Below the pieces are notes generated by a model that searched no databases, was not told the DNA's origin, and was given only the letters and a program-made list of their open reading frames with translations. A program made the translations under genes and the position numbers. From positions 1 to 62,504 of the forward strand of contig NZ_QLTK01000038.1 in the NCBI RefSeq assembly GCF_003269035.1: 62,504 nucleotides of DNA. The letters run 5' to 3'. Shown piece by piece: positions 1-8,752 of this stretch. The DNA comes from Paraburkholderia bryophila (GTDB taxonomy: Bacteria > Pseudomonadota > Gammaproteobacteria > Burkholderiales > Burkholderiaceae). The stretch's first letter is position 1; the number at the start of each line of letters is the position of its first letter.

Positions 1-95
1 TGAACCAGTTTGCTATCCTGTTTGGCGAGCGCTTCACGCTCGCACGTGGCTAGAAATCTTTAAACCGCCTCGCACACAAAAATGCGGACAGGTTC
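1..95. repeat. Left copy of 95-bp terminal inverted repeat (probable insertion-sequence end)
   Basis: Positions 1-95 are the exact reverse complement of 62410-62504; identity stops abruptly at base 96. An identical sequence at both outer edges in opposite orientation is what is expected when a contig stops inside two copies of a multicopy insertion sequence. Read inward from the junction, the end begins GAACCTGTCCGC and has a TTTTTGTGTG stretch, vaguely like IS256-family termini, but no transposase is inside the window and the family is a guess. Confidence 0.85.
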
Positions 96-148
96 ACGAT
101 TTCCCGTGCGACACACAGGTTGTCTTCAATGATCAGAATGTTCCGCAT
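1..148 (-). pseudogene. Response-regulator receiver gene, truncated by the left-end element
   Basis: On the minus strand an ATG at 148 opens a frame reading MRNILIIEDNLCVAREIV and then enters the 95-bp terminal repeat, where it continues for about 14 codons to a TAG. The segment ILIIEDN is the beta-1 strand plus acidic pair that begins CheY-like receiver domains, where the acidic residues bind magnesium near the phosphorylated Asp. Only about 18 native codons remain, so the domain cannot fold. The rest of the gene would lie beyond the element outside this window. Output domain and partner kinase are unknown. Recognition rests on a short motif. Confidence 0.55.
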
Positions 149-426
149 GTCATGACCGGCATCGATTTCGCACTTAGGGGCCCGGGATCCATCCCTACGT
201 ACACCAGCACGTTGTTCGTCGTTCGGTCAGCGCCGCAGGATGGGCTACAGGTGGCTAAACACATCCTTCGACCGTTTTATTCCACTCCCGTAAACGAAAA
301 CCAGGCCTATTTGCAAGAAAATGTTCGAAGCAGGGGGGGCGGCGAGGAGAAACGCGGTTTGCGAAAAACAGACCGGTGACTCGCTGGCGCGGCAGGCCGT
401 GCGGTGGACTACAGATAGACCGTTCG
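149..426. other. Intergenic stretch, no gene seen
   Basis: This stretch lies between the truncated receiver gene and the TPR gene end. Short open frames on both strands have no recognisable similarity and poor codon use. I see no convincing terminator or promoter. Confidence 0.5.
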
Positions 427-2268
427 TCAGGCAGCTTCGCTTTTCGTTGCCGTCTTCAACATCTGACACAGCGCCGTCTTTACTTCTTCGATGACCGGCG
501 GCCAATTGCCCAACTCACGTTGGCGGAACAGCCGCATGGACGGATACCAGGGGCTATCAGTGCGGTCTTGCATCCAGCGCCATTCCGAATACCCCGGTAC
601 AAGAACCCATACAGGAAGATTAGCGGCACCGGCAAGATGAGCGACGGATGTGTCGACCGTGATGAGTAGATCAAGCGTGTGAAGGATGGCAAGCGTGTCC
701 GCAAAATCGACAATGGCCGGTCCCAACGTATGAATGTCAAATGTCCCGGCGAGGATTTCGCTATCGCGCTCATGGTTGCCTTTCTGAATGGAGAACCATG
801 TCGTACCGGGTAAGGCGAACAGCGGCACCATGGTTTGAACGCTGATCGATCGAAACCGGTCGAGTGAACTGTCGGGACCGCCTGCCCACACAACGCCGAT
901 GCGTTTGCGTCTGTCGCCGTCCGCTGCGGGTGCGATGGCTTTTATACGCTTGCGCCAGAAATCGAGTGTGTCGGGCTCCGGTGCGAGGTAAGGCATGACG
1001 ATCGGTAGCATTGGCAGGTCAAGCTTCATATGCTCGGGCATCCTCAGCATGTAGCTCCAGTAATCGTATGGACCGGGAGGCATCGCCGTAAACACGGTTC
1101 TTATACTCGAGATGCTCGCCGCAATACGTGCGATACGTCGGTTGACCAGTACATCGACCACTGCTCCGCGCTGACTCAGCCAAGCGGCAAACCGGATAAA
1201 CTGAATCTCATCACCGCACCCCTGCTCACCGACAATCAGGAACGTCTGCCCTGTCACCGGTTCGCCGTCCCATCGCGGAAAGCCAGGAACAGCGAGCGTT
1301 ATATCCGGAAGCGAATAGAATGCCCTAAGTCGGGCCCAACCTTCAGCGAACTCTCCCCGAACGAGTTGAACCTGTGCGAGCTGATATTGCATCGCCGGAT
1401 TGTCAGGCATGAGGCGCGCGGCTTCCCTGCTATGCGGCAAACTTTCGGTCGTTCTCCCGCGTATGTTGAGCGCAACTGCCGCATAGTGATGCAACGCAGC
1501 GCGTTGCGGATTGACGGCAAGTCCCTGCTTGGCAACACTCAAAGCTTCGCCAAACCTGTCGCCTTTGACGAGCACGAAAGACAGCCGTTCGAGTACCTCC
1601 GCATTGTCTGAAAATCGGGTTGTGATCTGTTCGATCGCGCCAACGAGTTGTGCGGTGCGCCGTGCCTTCGAAAGTGCTGCGACCAGTTCAATCCCATCGT
1701 TAGGATTTGACGCATCGATCGCACAGGTCTTTGACCAGAAGTCTGCCGCATCGTCTATATCACCCAGCTCTGTACTGATGCGGGCGATAGCGCGAATTGC
1801 ATGGTGCAAGCGGGGCTCTATTTCGACGGCTTTTCTGTATTGAATTTTGGCTTCGAGCAGACGTCCCGACAATCGAAGGCAGTCGGCCAGATTCCGATGC
1901 AACGTCGCCGTACTTCCTGCGATGCTGATGGCTCGGCGATAGAACGCCTCGGCACGGTGATGTTCGCCCTGAAGCGCTGCAATCAGACCTGCGTGCTCCC
2001 ACAGTTCAGCTTGATCTGGTGCGTCCTGCAGAGCGAGACTGATATGTCGAGCCGCCTCGTCGATCATATTGATATGCACGCATGCTAGAGCGATGCGATG
2101 ACGCGCGTGGATGTCGTGTGTGCGTACGGCCAATACTTGTTGATAAGCATCCTTCGCGGCTTCCATACGGCGCTCGGCGAAGTCTGAATCGGCTATTGCG
2201 AGCAGACCGCCGACATCGACCGTATCGCGATTTGAAGGGGGATCCGTTGGCATTCGATGTGTATCCAT
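427..2268 (-). CDS. TPR protein with C-terminal glycosyltransferase-like domain
   Basis: The 613-residue product has an N-terminal array of tetratricopeptide repeats (about residues 20-330), with recurrent patterns such as AELWEHAGLIAALQGEHHRAEAF. A C-terminal part (about 345-605) resembles the GT-B-type domain seen in bacterial TPR glycosyltransferases and heptosyltransferases; the stretch VDTSVAHLAGA near residue 550 is typical of the nucleotide-sugar side of that fold. No signal peptide or membrane segment is evident, so a cytoplasmic role in protein or glycan glycosylation is likely but the substrate is unknown. A second in-frame ATG at 2253 is an alternative start; neither has a strong ribosome-binding site. 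It lies in the same orientation as the cytochrome gene upstream but 395 bp away, so it is probably transcribed separately. Confidence 0.8.
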   Translation of the reverse strand: MDTHRMPTDPPSNRDTVDVGGLLAIADSDFAERRMEAAKDAYQQVLAVRTHDIHARHRIALACVHINMIDEAARHISLALQDAPDQAELWEHAGLIAALQGEHHRAEAFYRRAISIAGSTATLHRNLADCLRLSGRLLEAKIQYRKAVEIEPRLHHAIRAIARISTELGDIDDAADFWSKTCAIDASNPNDGIELVAALSKARRTAQLVGAIEQITTRFSDNAEVLERLSFVLVKGDRFGEALSVAKQGLAVNPQRAALHHYAAVALNIRGRTTESLPHSREAARLMPDNPAMQYQLAQVQLVRGEFAEGWARLRAFYSLPDITLAVPGFPRWDGEPVTGQTFLIVGEQGCGDEIQFIRFAAWLSQRGAVVDVLVNRRIARIAASISSIRTVFTAMPPGPYDYWSYMLRMPEHMKLDLPMLPIVMPYLAPEPDTLDFWRKRIKAIAPAADGDRRKRIGVVWAGGPDSSLDRFRSISVQTMVPLFALPGTTWFSIQKGNHERDSEILAGTFDIHTLGPAIVDFADTLAILHTLDLLITVDTSVAHLAGAANLPVWVLVPGYSEWRWMQDRTDSPWYPSMRLFRQRELGNWPPVIEEVKTALCQMLKTATKSEAA

Positions 2269-2663
2269 TGACCTGTCTCATTCAACGGAGTAGTTGACCG
2301 ACAATGTGCGAATCCCTTCGACATTTTGACCAGAAGGAGGCGCGTCTGTTTGTACCGGACTGTAAAGATAACGAGGATAAAACGCAGAATTTGTATCGAC
2401 AATCAGCCGCATCCGGTTCGTGTGTCGGAGGGTGCGCAGGAAGTGTAGGAATGGATGTAGGGCGGCCCGGCACGATGCCTGAGATCATGCAGGCCGCTTA
2501 ACAGAAAAAAGACAAATAGGTTTGCGCGTCTTCGGGTTGACATCGACAACCGACGCAGGTCTTTTCACTGAGACGCAGCCTGTGCCCTCAGTCGTCGAGA
2601 CGCAACCAGCGTAGGACTGTTTTAAGGGACTCGTTGTAAAAAACCGGGCAGACAAAATCCCCA
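2269..2663. other. Intergenic region, presumed promoter of the TPR gene
   Basis: These 395 bp separate two minus-strand genes. An imperfect inverted repeat around GGTTGACATCGACAACC (about 2536-2552) could end the cytochrome transcript, since the minus strand has a T-rich stretch beyond it. No other feature is supported. Confidence 0.35.
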
Positions 2664-3014
2664 CTATTTAATCCCAAGAATCCAGTGAGAAAACCGTTCC
2701 GCATCAGCCGGAGAGATAGGATTCGGCGGCATTTGAGCGCCAGTATTCCACTTCCCAGAACTCCCTTCGAGCATGCTCTTCTTAAGCTTGGCCACTGCAT
2801 CAGGATCTCCCTGATACCGCTCGGAGATAGCCCGAAAAGGCGGCCCGACTTTAGTGGTATCGATAGAATGACAAGCCCGGCAGGTCTGTTCGCTTGCCGA
2901 GCTCGAGTGTGCGGCATTCGCGGCATCCCCGGCTGCCGTGGCAGCAAGGGCTCCAGCACCAGGCGTTCCCCCAGCCACACCCACGAGAACCAGAAACCCC
3001 CCAATCCATTTCAC
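2664..3014 (-). CDS. Small periplasmic c-type cytochrome
   Basis: This is a class I cytochrome c, an electron carrier of the periplasm. From a GTG start at 3014 (GGAG seven bases upstream) the product is 116 residues and begins with a signal-peptide-like stretch, MKWIGGFLVLVGVAGG. An upstream TTG at 3038 is in frame but has a poorer context and overlaps a terminator. The haem motif CRACH is at about residues 45-49, and a Met in the segment AQMPPN is the likely sixth ligand. The context KVGPPF after the haem motif is typical of the cytochrome c551/c552 group. It lies just downstream of the LVIVD-repeat gene on the same strand but beyond a terminator hairpin, so it may be only partly co-transcribed with it. 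Its redox partner is unknown. Confidence 0.85.
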   Translation of the reverse strand: MKWIGGFLVLVGVAGGTPGAGALAATAAGDAANAAHSSSASEQTCRACHSIDTTKVGPPFRAISERYQGDPDAVAKLKKSMLEGSSGKWNTGAQMPPNPISPADAERFSHWILGIK

Positions 3015-3033
3015 AATCGCACTCCAGAAGGAA

Positions 3034-3071
3034 AACAAAAAAGCCCCGCCGAACGAAACCGCCGGCAGGGC
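3034..3071 (-). terminator. Intrinsic terminator after the LVIVD-repeat gene
   Basis: On the minus strand GCCCTGCCG pairs with CGGCGGGGC (one G-U pair) and is followed by TTTTTTG. It lies 52 bp beyond the stop of the LVIVD-repeat gene and just before the cytochrome start. Confidence 0.75.
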
Positions 3072-3122
3072 AAAAGCAAAGCGCTCAAACCAACTGCATG
3101 GAACAACAAAAAACCAGACCGC

Positions 3123-4928
3123 TCACCGCGGCGGCCAGGGCTTGGCCGGCGCCCCAATCACAGGCTTCCCGAGCAACGGCGTCGACAACGCATACGCGCC
3201 ATTCTCGGTAAAGGCCCAAATGATATTGCGGTCGTACTCGGTATAGATCGCCAGCACACCTTTGCCAAGCGTATAACTCGGCAACTCGCTCTCATCGGCC
3301 AGCGCAGGCACGAAGTACCCGGCAATAGTCGGTTTCTCCGGATTGCGCACATCGAAAATCTGCACGCCGGCGTTATAGAACGAGTACGGAATCACCCCTT
3401 GCCGCGCGCCACCAGGCTGCCCGATCGCATTCGACCGCTTAGGCCCAAAGTTCCCGCCGCGCTGGCAGAAACTGGTGAACGGCGCACCTTCCGGCGGCGT
3501 GGGCTGCGGCAATTTACCCGCGACCTTCAGATGCGAAGGATCGCGCGCATCGACGACAAAGATGTCCTTATACGGCTCATAGCAATCGCGATTCATCGGA
3601 TAACCGCTCGTCAGCACGAAGCCCGTGCGTTCGTACTGGCTGACATCGGCATTGTCGTACTCGGTGCCGGCAAAACTCGGCGCCGTATTCACATTGCCGA
3701 GCACCTTCGGCTTCGCCGGATTCGACAGATCGAACGAGTACAAACCCAGCCCACCCATCGCGCCGAAGCCGATCTTGCCGCCTTGTTCCAACGGCTTCGG
3801 CAAAAAGATTGGAATCCGCGACCCCATCCACGAAGTCCGATTCCCCGCGCGCGGATTCTGCAGATAAGCCTGCTCGTGCGCTTCGTTGCCAAGAATCTGG
3901 CCCGGCACCGAGATCTGCGAAACAAACTTCGGATCGGCGGGGTCCGACATGTCCCACACCTGATAGCCGGGCGAATACAGATAGTTCGGGTACTCGGTCA
4001 ACGCATAGCTGTCGTCCGGCGCGGCCGACAGAATCATGTACTTGCCGCCGTAGTACTCCGGCGCATCGAGCGAACCCGAACCCTGCTGCTGGCCGATCGG
4101 CGCATCGGGATGCTTGTAGTCGGTGGTACGCGTCGCGATCAGCTTCCATTGGCTCGGCAGTGGGCCGTCCATTTCGAAGACCTTGAAACCCTTCAGCGAG
4201 TTGTAGTGACGCTGCGCCTCGACCTTGTCCGGTTGTTCGCTCTTGTCCGTCATCAGCCCATAGCGGCCAATTTCAAACGATGCCACCAGCACCGGCTTGC
4301 CGAGCTTCCTGCTCCACACGATGGTGGCGCCGCCCAGGTAGTTGTGGACGTTGTTCGGATCGAAGTGCTCGGTCGGTCCTTTCGGGCCCCACGTGCCGCC
4401 TTCCGAAAACACCACCTTGCCGTGGGCGGGATCGGTCACGTCCATGATCCGCAGATAGTCGCGGTCGTGAATGTAGAGGTAACGCTTGCCGTCGAAGTCG
4501 GCGATATTGTTCCAGGCGTGAAAGGGCGAATCGACGAGCGGATAGAAGGCCAGCACCTTCACGTCCTTCGCGTAGCTCTTCTTGTCCCACGTGGTCATTT
4601 CGCCGGGGAAGCGTTGGCCCTGGTGGACTTCGGGCGTCGCCTTCGGCCACACGAACTGACCGGTCGCCGGGTCCATGCCGTAGTCGACGCCGGGCTTCAG
4701 CGGCAGGGGCGGGCGATTCGGCGTCAGGCGCAGCCACGCGGCGAGGTACGGGTCCTTGACCGCGGGCGTGCCGGGCGTCGCCGATGCAGCCGCAGCGGTT
4801 GCGGCCGTCGCGTCCGATGCAGCCGCCGCAGGTTGCGCTGCGTCGCCGCTCGCGTACGCGGCGGCCGACATGAACGCCAGCAGCGCGCCGGTTGCGAGAG
4901 TTGATTTCAGATGGCTTGTACGAAGCAT
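3123..4928 (-). CDS. Secreted LVIVD-repeat (beta-propeller-like) protein
   Basis: A 601-residue protein with a clear Sec signal peptide (cleavage near AYAS-GD, residues 25-27) and then an Ala-rich linker. The body contains repeated segments of the LVIVD type, for example YLYIHDRDYLRIMDVTDPAHG and YQVWDMSDPADPKFVSQIS, each ending in a D-x-x-(D/N)P turn. Such repeats are thought to form beta-propeller blades on secreted or surface proteins; no enzymatic role is established. The start is supported by a near-perfect AAGGAGG eight bases before the ATG. It follows a porin gene at 19 bp, so it belongs to the same transcription unit, and a cytochrome c comes next. Such pairing suggests a periplasmic oxidoreductase-linked function, but I cannot name a substrate. 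Confidence 0.8.
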   Translation of the reverse strand: MLRTSHLKSTLATGALLAFMSAAAYASGDAAQPAAAASDATAATAAAASATPGTPAVKDPYLAAWLRLTPNRPPLPLKPGVDYGMDPATGQFVWPKATPEVHQGQRFPGEMTTWDKKSYAKDVKVLAFYPLVDSPFHAWNNIADFDGKRYLYIHDRDYLRIMDVTDPAHGKVVFSEGGTWGPKGPTEHFDPNNVHNYLGGATIVWSRKLGKPVLVASFEIGRYGLMTDKSEQPDKVEAQRHYNSLKGFKVFEMDGPLPSQWKLIATRTTDYKHPDAPIGQQQGSGSLDAPEYYGGKYMILSAAPDDSYALTEYPNYLYSPGYQVWDMSDPADPKFVSQISVPGQILGNEAHEQAYLQNPRAGNRTSWMGSRIPIFLPKPLEQGGKIGFGAMGGLGLYSFDLSNPAKPKVLGNVNTAPSFAGTEYDNADVSQYERTGFVLTSGYPMNRDCYEPYKDIFVVDARDPSHLKVAGKLPQPTPPEGAPFTSFCQRGGNFGPKRSNAIGQPGGARQGVIPYSFYNAGVQIFDVRNPEKPTIAGYFVPALADESELPSYTLGKGVLAIYTEYDRNIIWAFTENGAYALSTPLLGKPVIGAPAKPWPPR

Positions 4929-4947
4929 GGGCTTCCTCCTTTTTATA

Positions 4948-5988
4948 TTAGAACGCGTGACGAATACCGAACTGGAAGCCGCTCGGATTCTGTCCCGCGT
5001 TCGGATAGACCTGGAACGTCACCGGATACGCGACCGGCACGTTGTTCTGGCTCTTGACGTGAGCAAACGTTGCATACAGGTCGGTGCGTTTCGACAAACC
5101 GTACAGGTAGCCGATCACGCCGCCGGTTGCGCTGGAAATGCTCTTGTTGTTGTCGTCGTGACGATGCACCACGCTGACGTACACACGGCTGCGTCCGTCG
5201 ATATTCCAGCGCGCGCCGACCTGCGCGTCCCAGCCCTGCGAATTGAACGCGACATACGGCGGGTAAGCGTAATAGCCGTTGTACGTGTGATAGATCAGGG
5301 TCGGCTCGAAACCGCCGAACTTGTAGACGGCGGCAAAGTAGTTATCGCGCGACGAATGAATCTGCGACGACTTGAAGATGTCTCGCGTGTACTGCAACTC
5401 GCTCACCGCGCCGAGGAAAATCGGCCCGTGGCGATAGTCGAGGCTGGTGCTCAGAAAACGCCCCGCGCGGGTGCTGTCGCCCACGCCGGTCGTGGCCATG
5501 ATGCGGCCGGTGAAACCGTAGAAGCTCGGCGTCTTGTACTGGATCGCGTTATCCACGCGATACGACGCGTAGAAGAACTCCATGTTGTTGACCATGCTGA
5601 AATCGGCCGCCCAGCTCGGATCGGCGTAGCCCGCAATCCAGTACGACGGCGTGAACTGACGCCCCATCGTCACTTCACCCCAATTGCCCTTGAGACCGAC
5701 GAACGACTGGCGGAACTGCGTCGACTGCACGCCGTTGTTCGCGGAGAACATCGGCTCGACGGTGAACACGGCCTTGTTGCCGCCGCCCAGATCCTCGACG
5801 CCGCTCAGGTTGAAGCGCGAGTTGTTCAGCCCGCCGCTCGACATGCGCGTGACGTTGCCGCCCGAGCCGGAAGAGATCAGATGTTCGATGTTCAGGTCGA
5901 CATAACCGGACAGCCAGACGCTCGACTGAGCATGTGCCCCGGCGCACGCAAGCAGCATGGCGCCTGACACGAGAGTCTTCTTTTTCAT
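4948..5988 (-). CDS. Gram-negative trimeric porin, first of two
   Basis: A 346-residue outer-membrane porin of the Burkholderia/Neisseria type (OmpC-like, porin_4). The ATG at 5988 has GGAGATGG just upstream and yields the signal peptide MKKKTLVSGAMLLACAGAHA before QSSVWLSGYVDLN. Internal strands such as FTVEPMFSANNGVQ and KAVFTVE, the loop-3 region GRQFTPSYWIAGYADP, and the terminal aromatic signature QFGIRHAF fit the family. It should form a diffusion channel for small hydrophilic solutes, probably the substrate of the surrounding catabolic genes. A TGTATACA palindrome about 90 bp upstream suggests control by the GntR regulator encoded at 11228-11887. Confidence 0.92.
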   Translation of the reverse strand: MKKKTLVSGAMLLACAGAHAQSSVWLSGYVDLNIEHLISSGSGGNVTRMSSGGLNNSRFNLSGVEDLGGGNKAVFTVEPMFSANNGVQSTQFRQSFVGLKGNWGEVTMGRQFTPSYWIAGYADPSWAADFSMVNNMEFFYASYRVDNAIQYKTPSFYGFTGRIMATTGVGDSTRAGRFLSTSLDYRHGPIFLGAVSELQYTRDIFKSSQIHSSRDNYFAAVYKFGGFEPTLIYHTYNGYYAYPPYVAFNSQGWDAQVGARWNIDGRSRVYVSVVHRHDDNNKSISSATGGVIGYLYGLSKRTDLYATFAHVKSQNNVPVAYPVTFQVYPNAGQNPSGFQFGIRHAF

Positions 5989-6191
5989 TCCATCTCCAAA
6001 CAAATCGTCGTTCTTTTCGTGTTGTTGAGAGTGCTGTCGTCGCGCGCGACAGCCGCGGTTCCATCCTTTTCTGTCGTGTATACACAAACTGGAAAAAATT
6101 ATACCCATGGCAAAATTTGGATTCCGAGCTTTATTTTTTTATACAAAACAGCGGTTTAGTTATAGCGGGTTGACCCGAATGGCATAGCGCG
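5989..6191. other. Intergenic region between the two porin genes
   Basis: This AT-rich 203 bp holds the promoter of the downstream porin, including the GTGTATACAC palindrome (6076-6085) and a half-like TTATACAAAA at about 6138. No gene is seen. Confidence 0.6.
6076..6085. promoter_or_regulatory. Putative GntR operator upstream of the porin gene
   Basis: Perfect palindrome GTGTATACAC, with the same TGTATAC core found upstream of the VOC/esterase pair and the GntR gene. Assigned to the local FCD regulator by recurrence only. Confidence 0.5.
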
Positions 6192-7217
6192 TCAAAACAG
6201 ATGCCGGATTCCGGTCGCATAGGTCATCGCCGTGCCGTAGCCGGAAAGCCGGTCGTAGACGGTCAGCAGATACAGATCGGTGCGCTTGGAGAGGAAGTAG
6301 TCGAGGCCGGCCGAGCCCGTATTGCGCCCGCTGACGGCGTTTTTCGGCGCGCTGCGGCGCGTGTAGGCCCATTCGGCGAGCGCGCTGAGCTGAGCCGTGA
6401 GCGGCACGAACAGGCCCGCTTCGACCGTGTGTGCGCCGATGCCGGTCGAGTCGGTGCGCAGTCCTTGCAATGCGCCGTACAGTTTGAACAGCGAAAAATC
6501 GTACGCACCGCCGACGAGGTACGCGTTCTGTGTCGGCGATGCGACACCGGCCACCACCCGAGTGCGTTGCACGGTCGCGACAGCGGTGAGCGAACCGCCG
6601 GCATAGGTGGTGGATAACGCGGCGTTGTAGACGCCGTTCGAGCCCGCGAAGCCGCCGGGCGCATACACGGCCGTGGTGGTGAGGCCGTTCAGATTCGGGC
6701 TGGTGTACTGGATGCCGTTGTTCCACACGGTGTCTCCCGCGATGCTGCCGCCGTAGGGCGCGGTGAAGGTCTGCATCACCAGCGGCGAAAACAGGATCGA
6801 CGCCTGAAACGGATTGACCGCCTGTTCGGCGAGGTAGAGCAGGTTGGTGTGCCGCCCGAGCGTGACGCGGCCGAACGGGCCGGCAATGCCAGCGTATGAA
6901 TTGCGTCCCCAGAACGGATCGGCGGACGTGCGGCCGACGCCGCCGTTGGTTGGCTGGAAGAAGCTTTCGAGCACGGCAATCGCGCGATAGCCGGCGCCGA
7001 GTTCCTCGTTGACGCGGATACCCCAGTACGGCGCGGTGAGCCCCGGGCTTTGCTCGGCGATCGCGGCAGGCGGCCCGTTGCTGCGTTTGGTGTCGGCGAT
7101 ATCCAGGCCGACGAGGCCGTACAGCGTGACAGACGTCTGCGCATGGACCACGCGCGACGCGAGCCCCCACGCAGTGACGCAAATGAGCGCGAGCGCGCCC
7201 AACGATCGAACGTTCAT
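6192..7217 (-). CDS. Gram-negative trimeric porin, second of two
   Basis: A 341-residue porin paralogous in type to its neighbour. The ATG at 7217 follows AAGAGGATCC and gives the signal peptide MNVRSLGALALICVTAWGLASRVVHA, then QTSVTLYGLVGLDIADT, the standard first strand. The loop-3 region reads FGRVTLGRHTNLLY and the C-terminus ATGIRHLF ends in the phenylalanine needed for BAM recognition. It is the third gene of a minus-strand run (VOC protein, 2-hydroxyacid dehydrogenase, porin) with about 90 bp before it, so it probably imports the compound those enzymes act on. Confidence 0.92.
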   Translation of the reverse strand: MNVRSLGALALICVTAWGLASRVVHAQTSVTLYGLVGLDIADTKRSNGPPAAIAEQSPGLTAPYWGIRVNEELGAGYRAIAVLESFFQPTNGGVGRTSADPFWGRNSYAGIAGPFGRVTLGRHTNLLYLAEQAVNPFQASILFSPLVMQTFTAPYGGSIAGDTVWNNGIQYTSPNLNGLTTTAVYAPGGFAGSNGVYNAALSTTYAGGSLTAVATVQRTRVVAGVASPTQNAYLVGGAYDFSLFKLYGALQGLRTDSTGIGAHTVEAGLFVPLTAQLSALAEWAYTRRSAPKNAVSGRNTGSAGLDYFLSKRTDLYLLTVYDRLSGYGTAMTYATGIRHLF

Positions 7218-7307
7218 GGCGGATCCTCTTTTGAGCGGTTGGGGACAGCGGGAACAGCGGGAACAGCGGACATCGGAGCGGGCGGCGCGATGCGGCGCCA
7301 CCCTGTT

Positions 7308-8315
7308 TCAGGCGGTGGGCACCGCAAATTCGATCGGTGCGCGAGCGAAGTGCTGCGACAGACTGGCGAGCAACGCGTCGCGCTGCGCGATCCACGAAGC
7401 GGGCGAACGGCCCGCGATATGCGGCGTGATCAGCACGCCGGGATGGTCGAGCAGCGCGCGCGGCACCTCGGGTTCGCTATCGATCACGTCGAGCCCCGCA
7501 CCCGCGAGCGCGCCGTCGGCGAGCGCGTCGATCAGCGCCTGCGTGTCCAGCACCGAACCGCGCGACACGTTCACCACGTAGCCGTGCGGCCCGAGCGCGC
7601 GCAGCACGTCGCGATCGATCAGATGTTTCGTGGCCGGTCCGCCGTTGCAGGCAATCACCAGAAACTCGCTGTCCCGCGCGAGTTCGACGAGGCTGTCGTA
7701 GTGGCGCCCGGGCGCGTCGGCATGCGCCCGGCGTGTGTGATAACCGAGCGTCACGTCGAAACCCTGCGCGCGCGCGGCGATCAGCCGGCCGATCCGGCCC
7801 ATGCCGACGAGACCCAGGCGTGCGCCCGTCAGCGTCGGCCGTTCGGCGCGCGAGTTGTGCCAGTTGTCGGCGCGCACCGCGTCGGTGAGCGGCGCGTAGC
7901 CGCGCGCGAGCGCGAGCAGCAGACCGATTGCATGATCGGCGACGGTCGCCGCATTCGCACCCGGTGCATGCGTCACGGCGATGCCGCGTCGCGTGGCGGC
8001 GGCGACATCGACATTCTCATAGCCCGCACCGAACGCGCTGACGATGTCGAGCGCGGGCAGCGCGGCCATCTGCGCGTCCGACAAACCGGTCGAGCCGTTG
8101 GTCACCACCGCGCGCACGTTCGCCAGTTCAATGCGCGACGACAACGCCTCGGCGCTCAAACCATCCGGATGGTGGTGCAGCGTGTAATTGCGCCGCAGCG
8201 CATCGAGCGTCGCATCGGGCAGCGGGATCAGCGTCAGCACATGCGTGCCGCTCGGGCTTGTGCCAGTGCTCACGCCCGTGTACGTGCCCGTGCCCGTGCT
8301 TAGGCCCGCGCTCAT
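7308..8315 (-). CDS. D-isomer-specific 2-hydroxyacid dehydrogenase
   Basis: A 335-residue NAD(P)-dependent dehydrogenase that should interconvert a 2-keto acid and the D-2-hydroxy acid. The nucleotide-binding motif GLVGMGRIG lies near residue 165. The catalytic Arg (NVSRGSVLD), Glu (DVIDSEPEVP) and His (LITPHIAG) of the family are all present. The start is fixed by an ATGA overlap with the stop of the upstream VOC gene, implying coupled translation. The first 22 residues (STGTGTYTGVSTGTS) are a low-complexity Gly/Thr tail encoded by a CCCGTG-type repeat and lie before the usual start of the domain; an odd but in-frame extension. Closest subfamily is the glyoxylate/hydroxypyruvate reductase group. 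Confidence 0.88.
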   Translation of the reverse strand: MSAGLSTGTGTYTGVSTGTSPSGTHVLTLIPLPDATLDALRRNYTLHHHPDGLSAEALSSRIELANVRAVVTNGSTGLSDAQMAALPALDIVSAFGAGYENVDVAAATRRGIAVTHAPGANAATVADHAIGLLLALARGYAPLTDAVRADNWHNSRAERPTLTGARLGLVGMGRIGRLIAARAQGFDVTLGYHTRRAHADAPGRHYDSLVELARDSEFLVIACNGGPATKHLIDRDVLRALGPHGYVVNVSRGSVLDTQALIDALADGALAGAGLDVIDSEPEVPRALLDHPGVLITPHIAGRSPASWIAQRDALLASLSQHFARAPIEFAVPTA

Positions 8316-8752
8316 TGCGGATCGACGGACGGCGCGGCGGACGAACCCACCGTCGGCGCCACTTCTTTCACCGCGCCTTTCCAGCCGTTTTCGGTGATAT
8401 CGAACACGGTGCCGTCGGGCATGCGGTACTTCACTTCGTAGAACACGTTCGGATCTTTTTCGTGGCGTCCCGTCAGATAGGTGCCGCCGGCCGCGACCAC
8501 GCGCGCCGCGGTGTCGTCGACGTTATCCACCCACATGCCGAAGTGGATCACGCCGCGCACGTCCTTCAGGCCCGCATAGCCGGGCACGGTTTCGTCCTTG
8601 AAGTTGAGCAGCGCCACGTTCATCGTGCCGTCGGTCATATAGATGCCGCGCATCGCGTTGCCCGCGCGACGCATGCCGAACGCCTGCTCGAAGAATTGCG
8701 CGGCCGCTTCGGGATCTTCCACCGAGAGCGCGATATGACGGAGCTTGTCCAT
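8312..8752 (-). CDS. VOC (glyoxalase/bleomycin-resistance fold) protein
   Basis: A 146-residue single-domain VOC protein starting MDKLRHIALSVEDPEAAAQF. The ATG at 8752 has AAGGA eight bases upstream; the longer open frame upstream lacks this. Candidate metal ligands are His6 (RHIAL), His in VIHFGMWV (about residue 70) and Glu in YEVKYRMPDG, followed by the family's DP/PDG turn and FDITENGW. Families of this size include lyases, isomerases and dioxygenases; the reaction is not predictable. It is first in an operon with the dehydrogenase and a porin, under a region with TGTATAC sites. Confidence 0.8.
   Translation of the reverse strand: MDKLRHIALSVEDPEAAAQFFEQAFGMRRAGNAMRGIYMTDGTMNVALLNFKDETVPGYAGLKDVRGVIHFGMWVDNVDDTAARVVAAGGTYLTGRHEKDPNVFYEVKYRMPDGTVFDITENGWKGAVKEVAPTVGSSAAPSVDPQ

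Noticed and set aside
2685..4904. Long plus-strand open frame of 739 codons
   Set aside because: Antisense to the LVIVD-repeat gene and cytochrome gene; Arg/His-rich translation typical of a high-GC shadow frame.
4756..5967. Plus-strand 403-codon frame
   Set aside because: Antisense to the first porin, whose signal peptide, strands and terminal Phe are clear.
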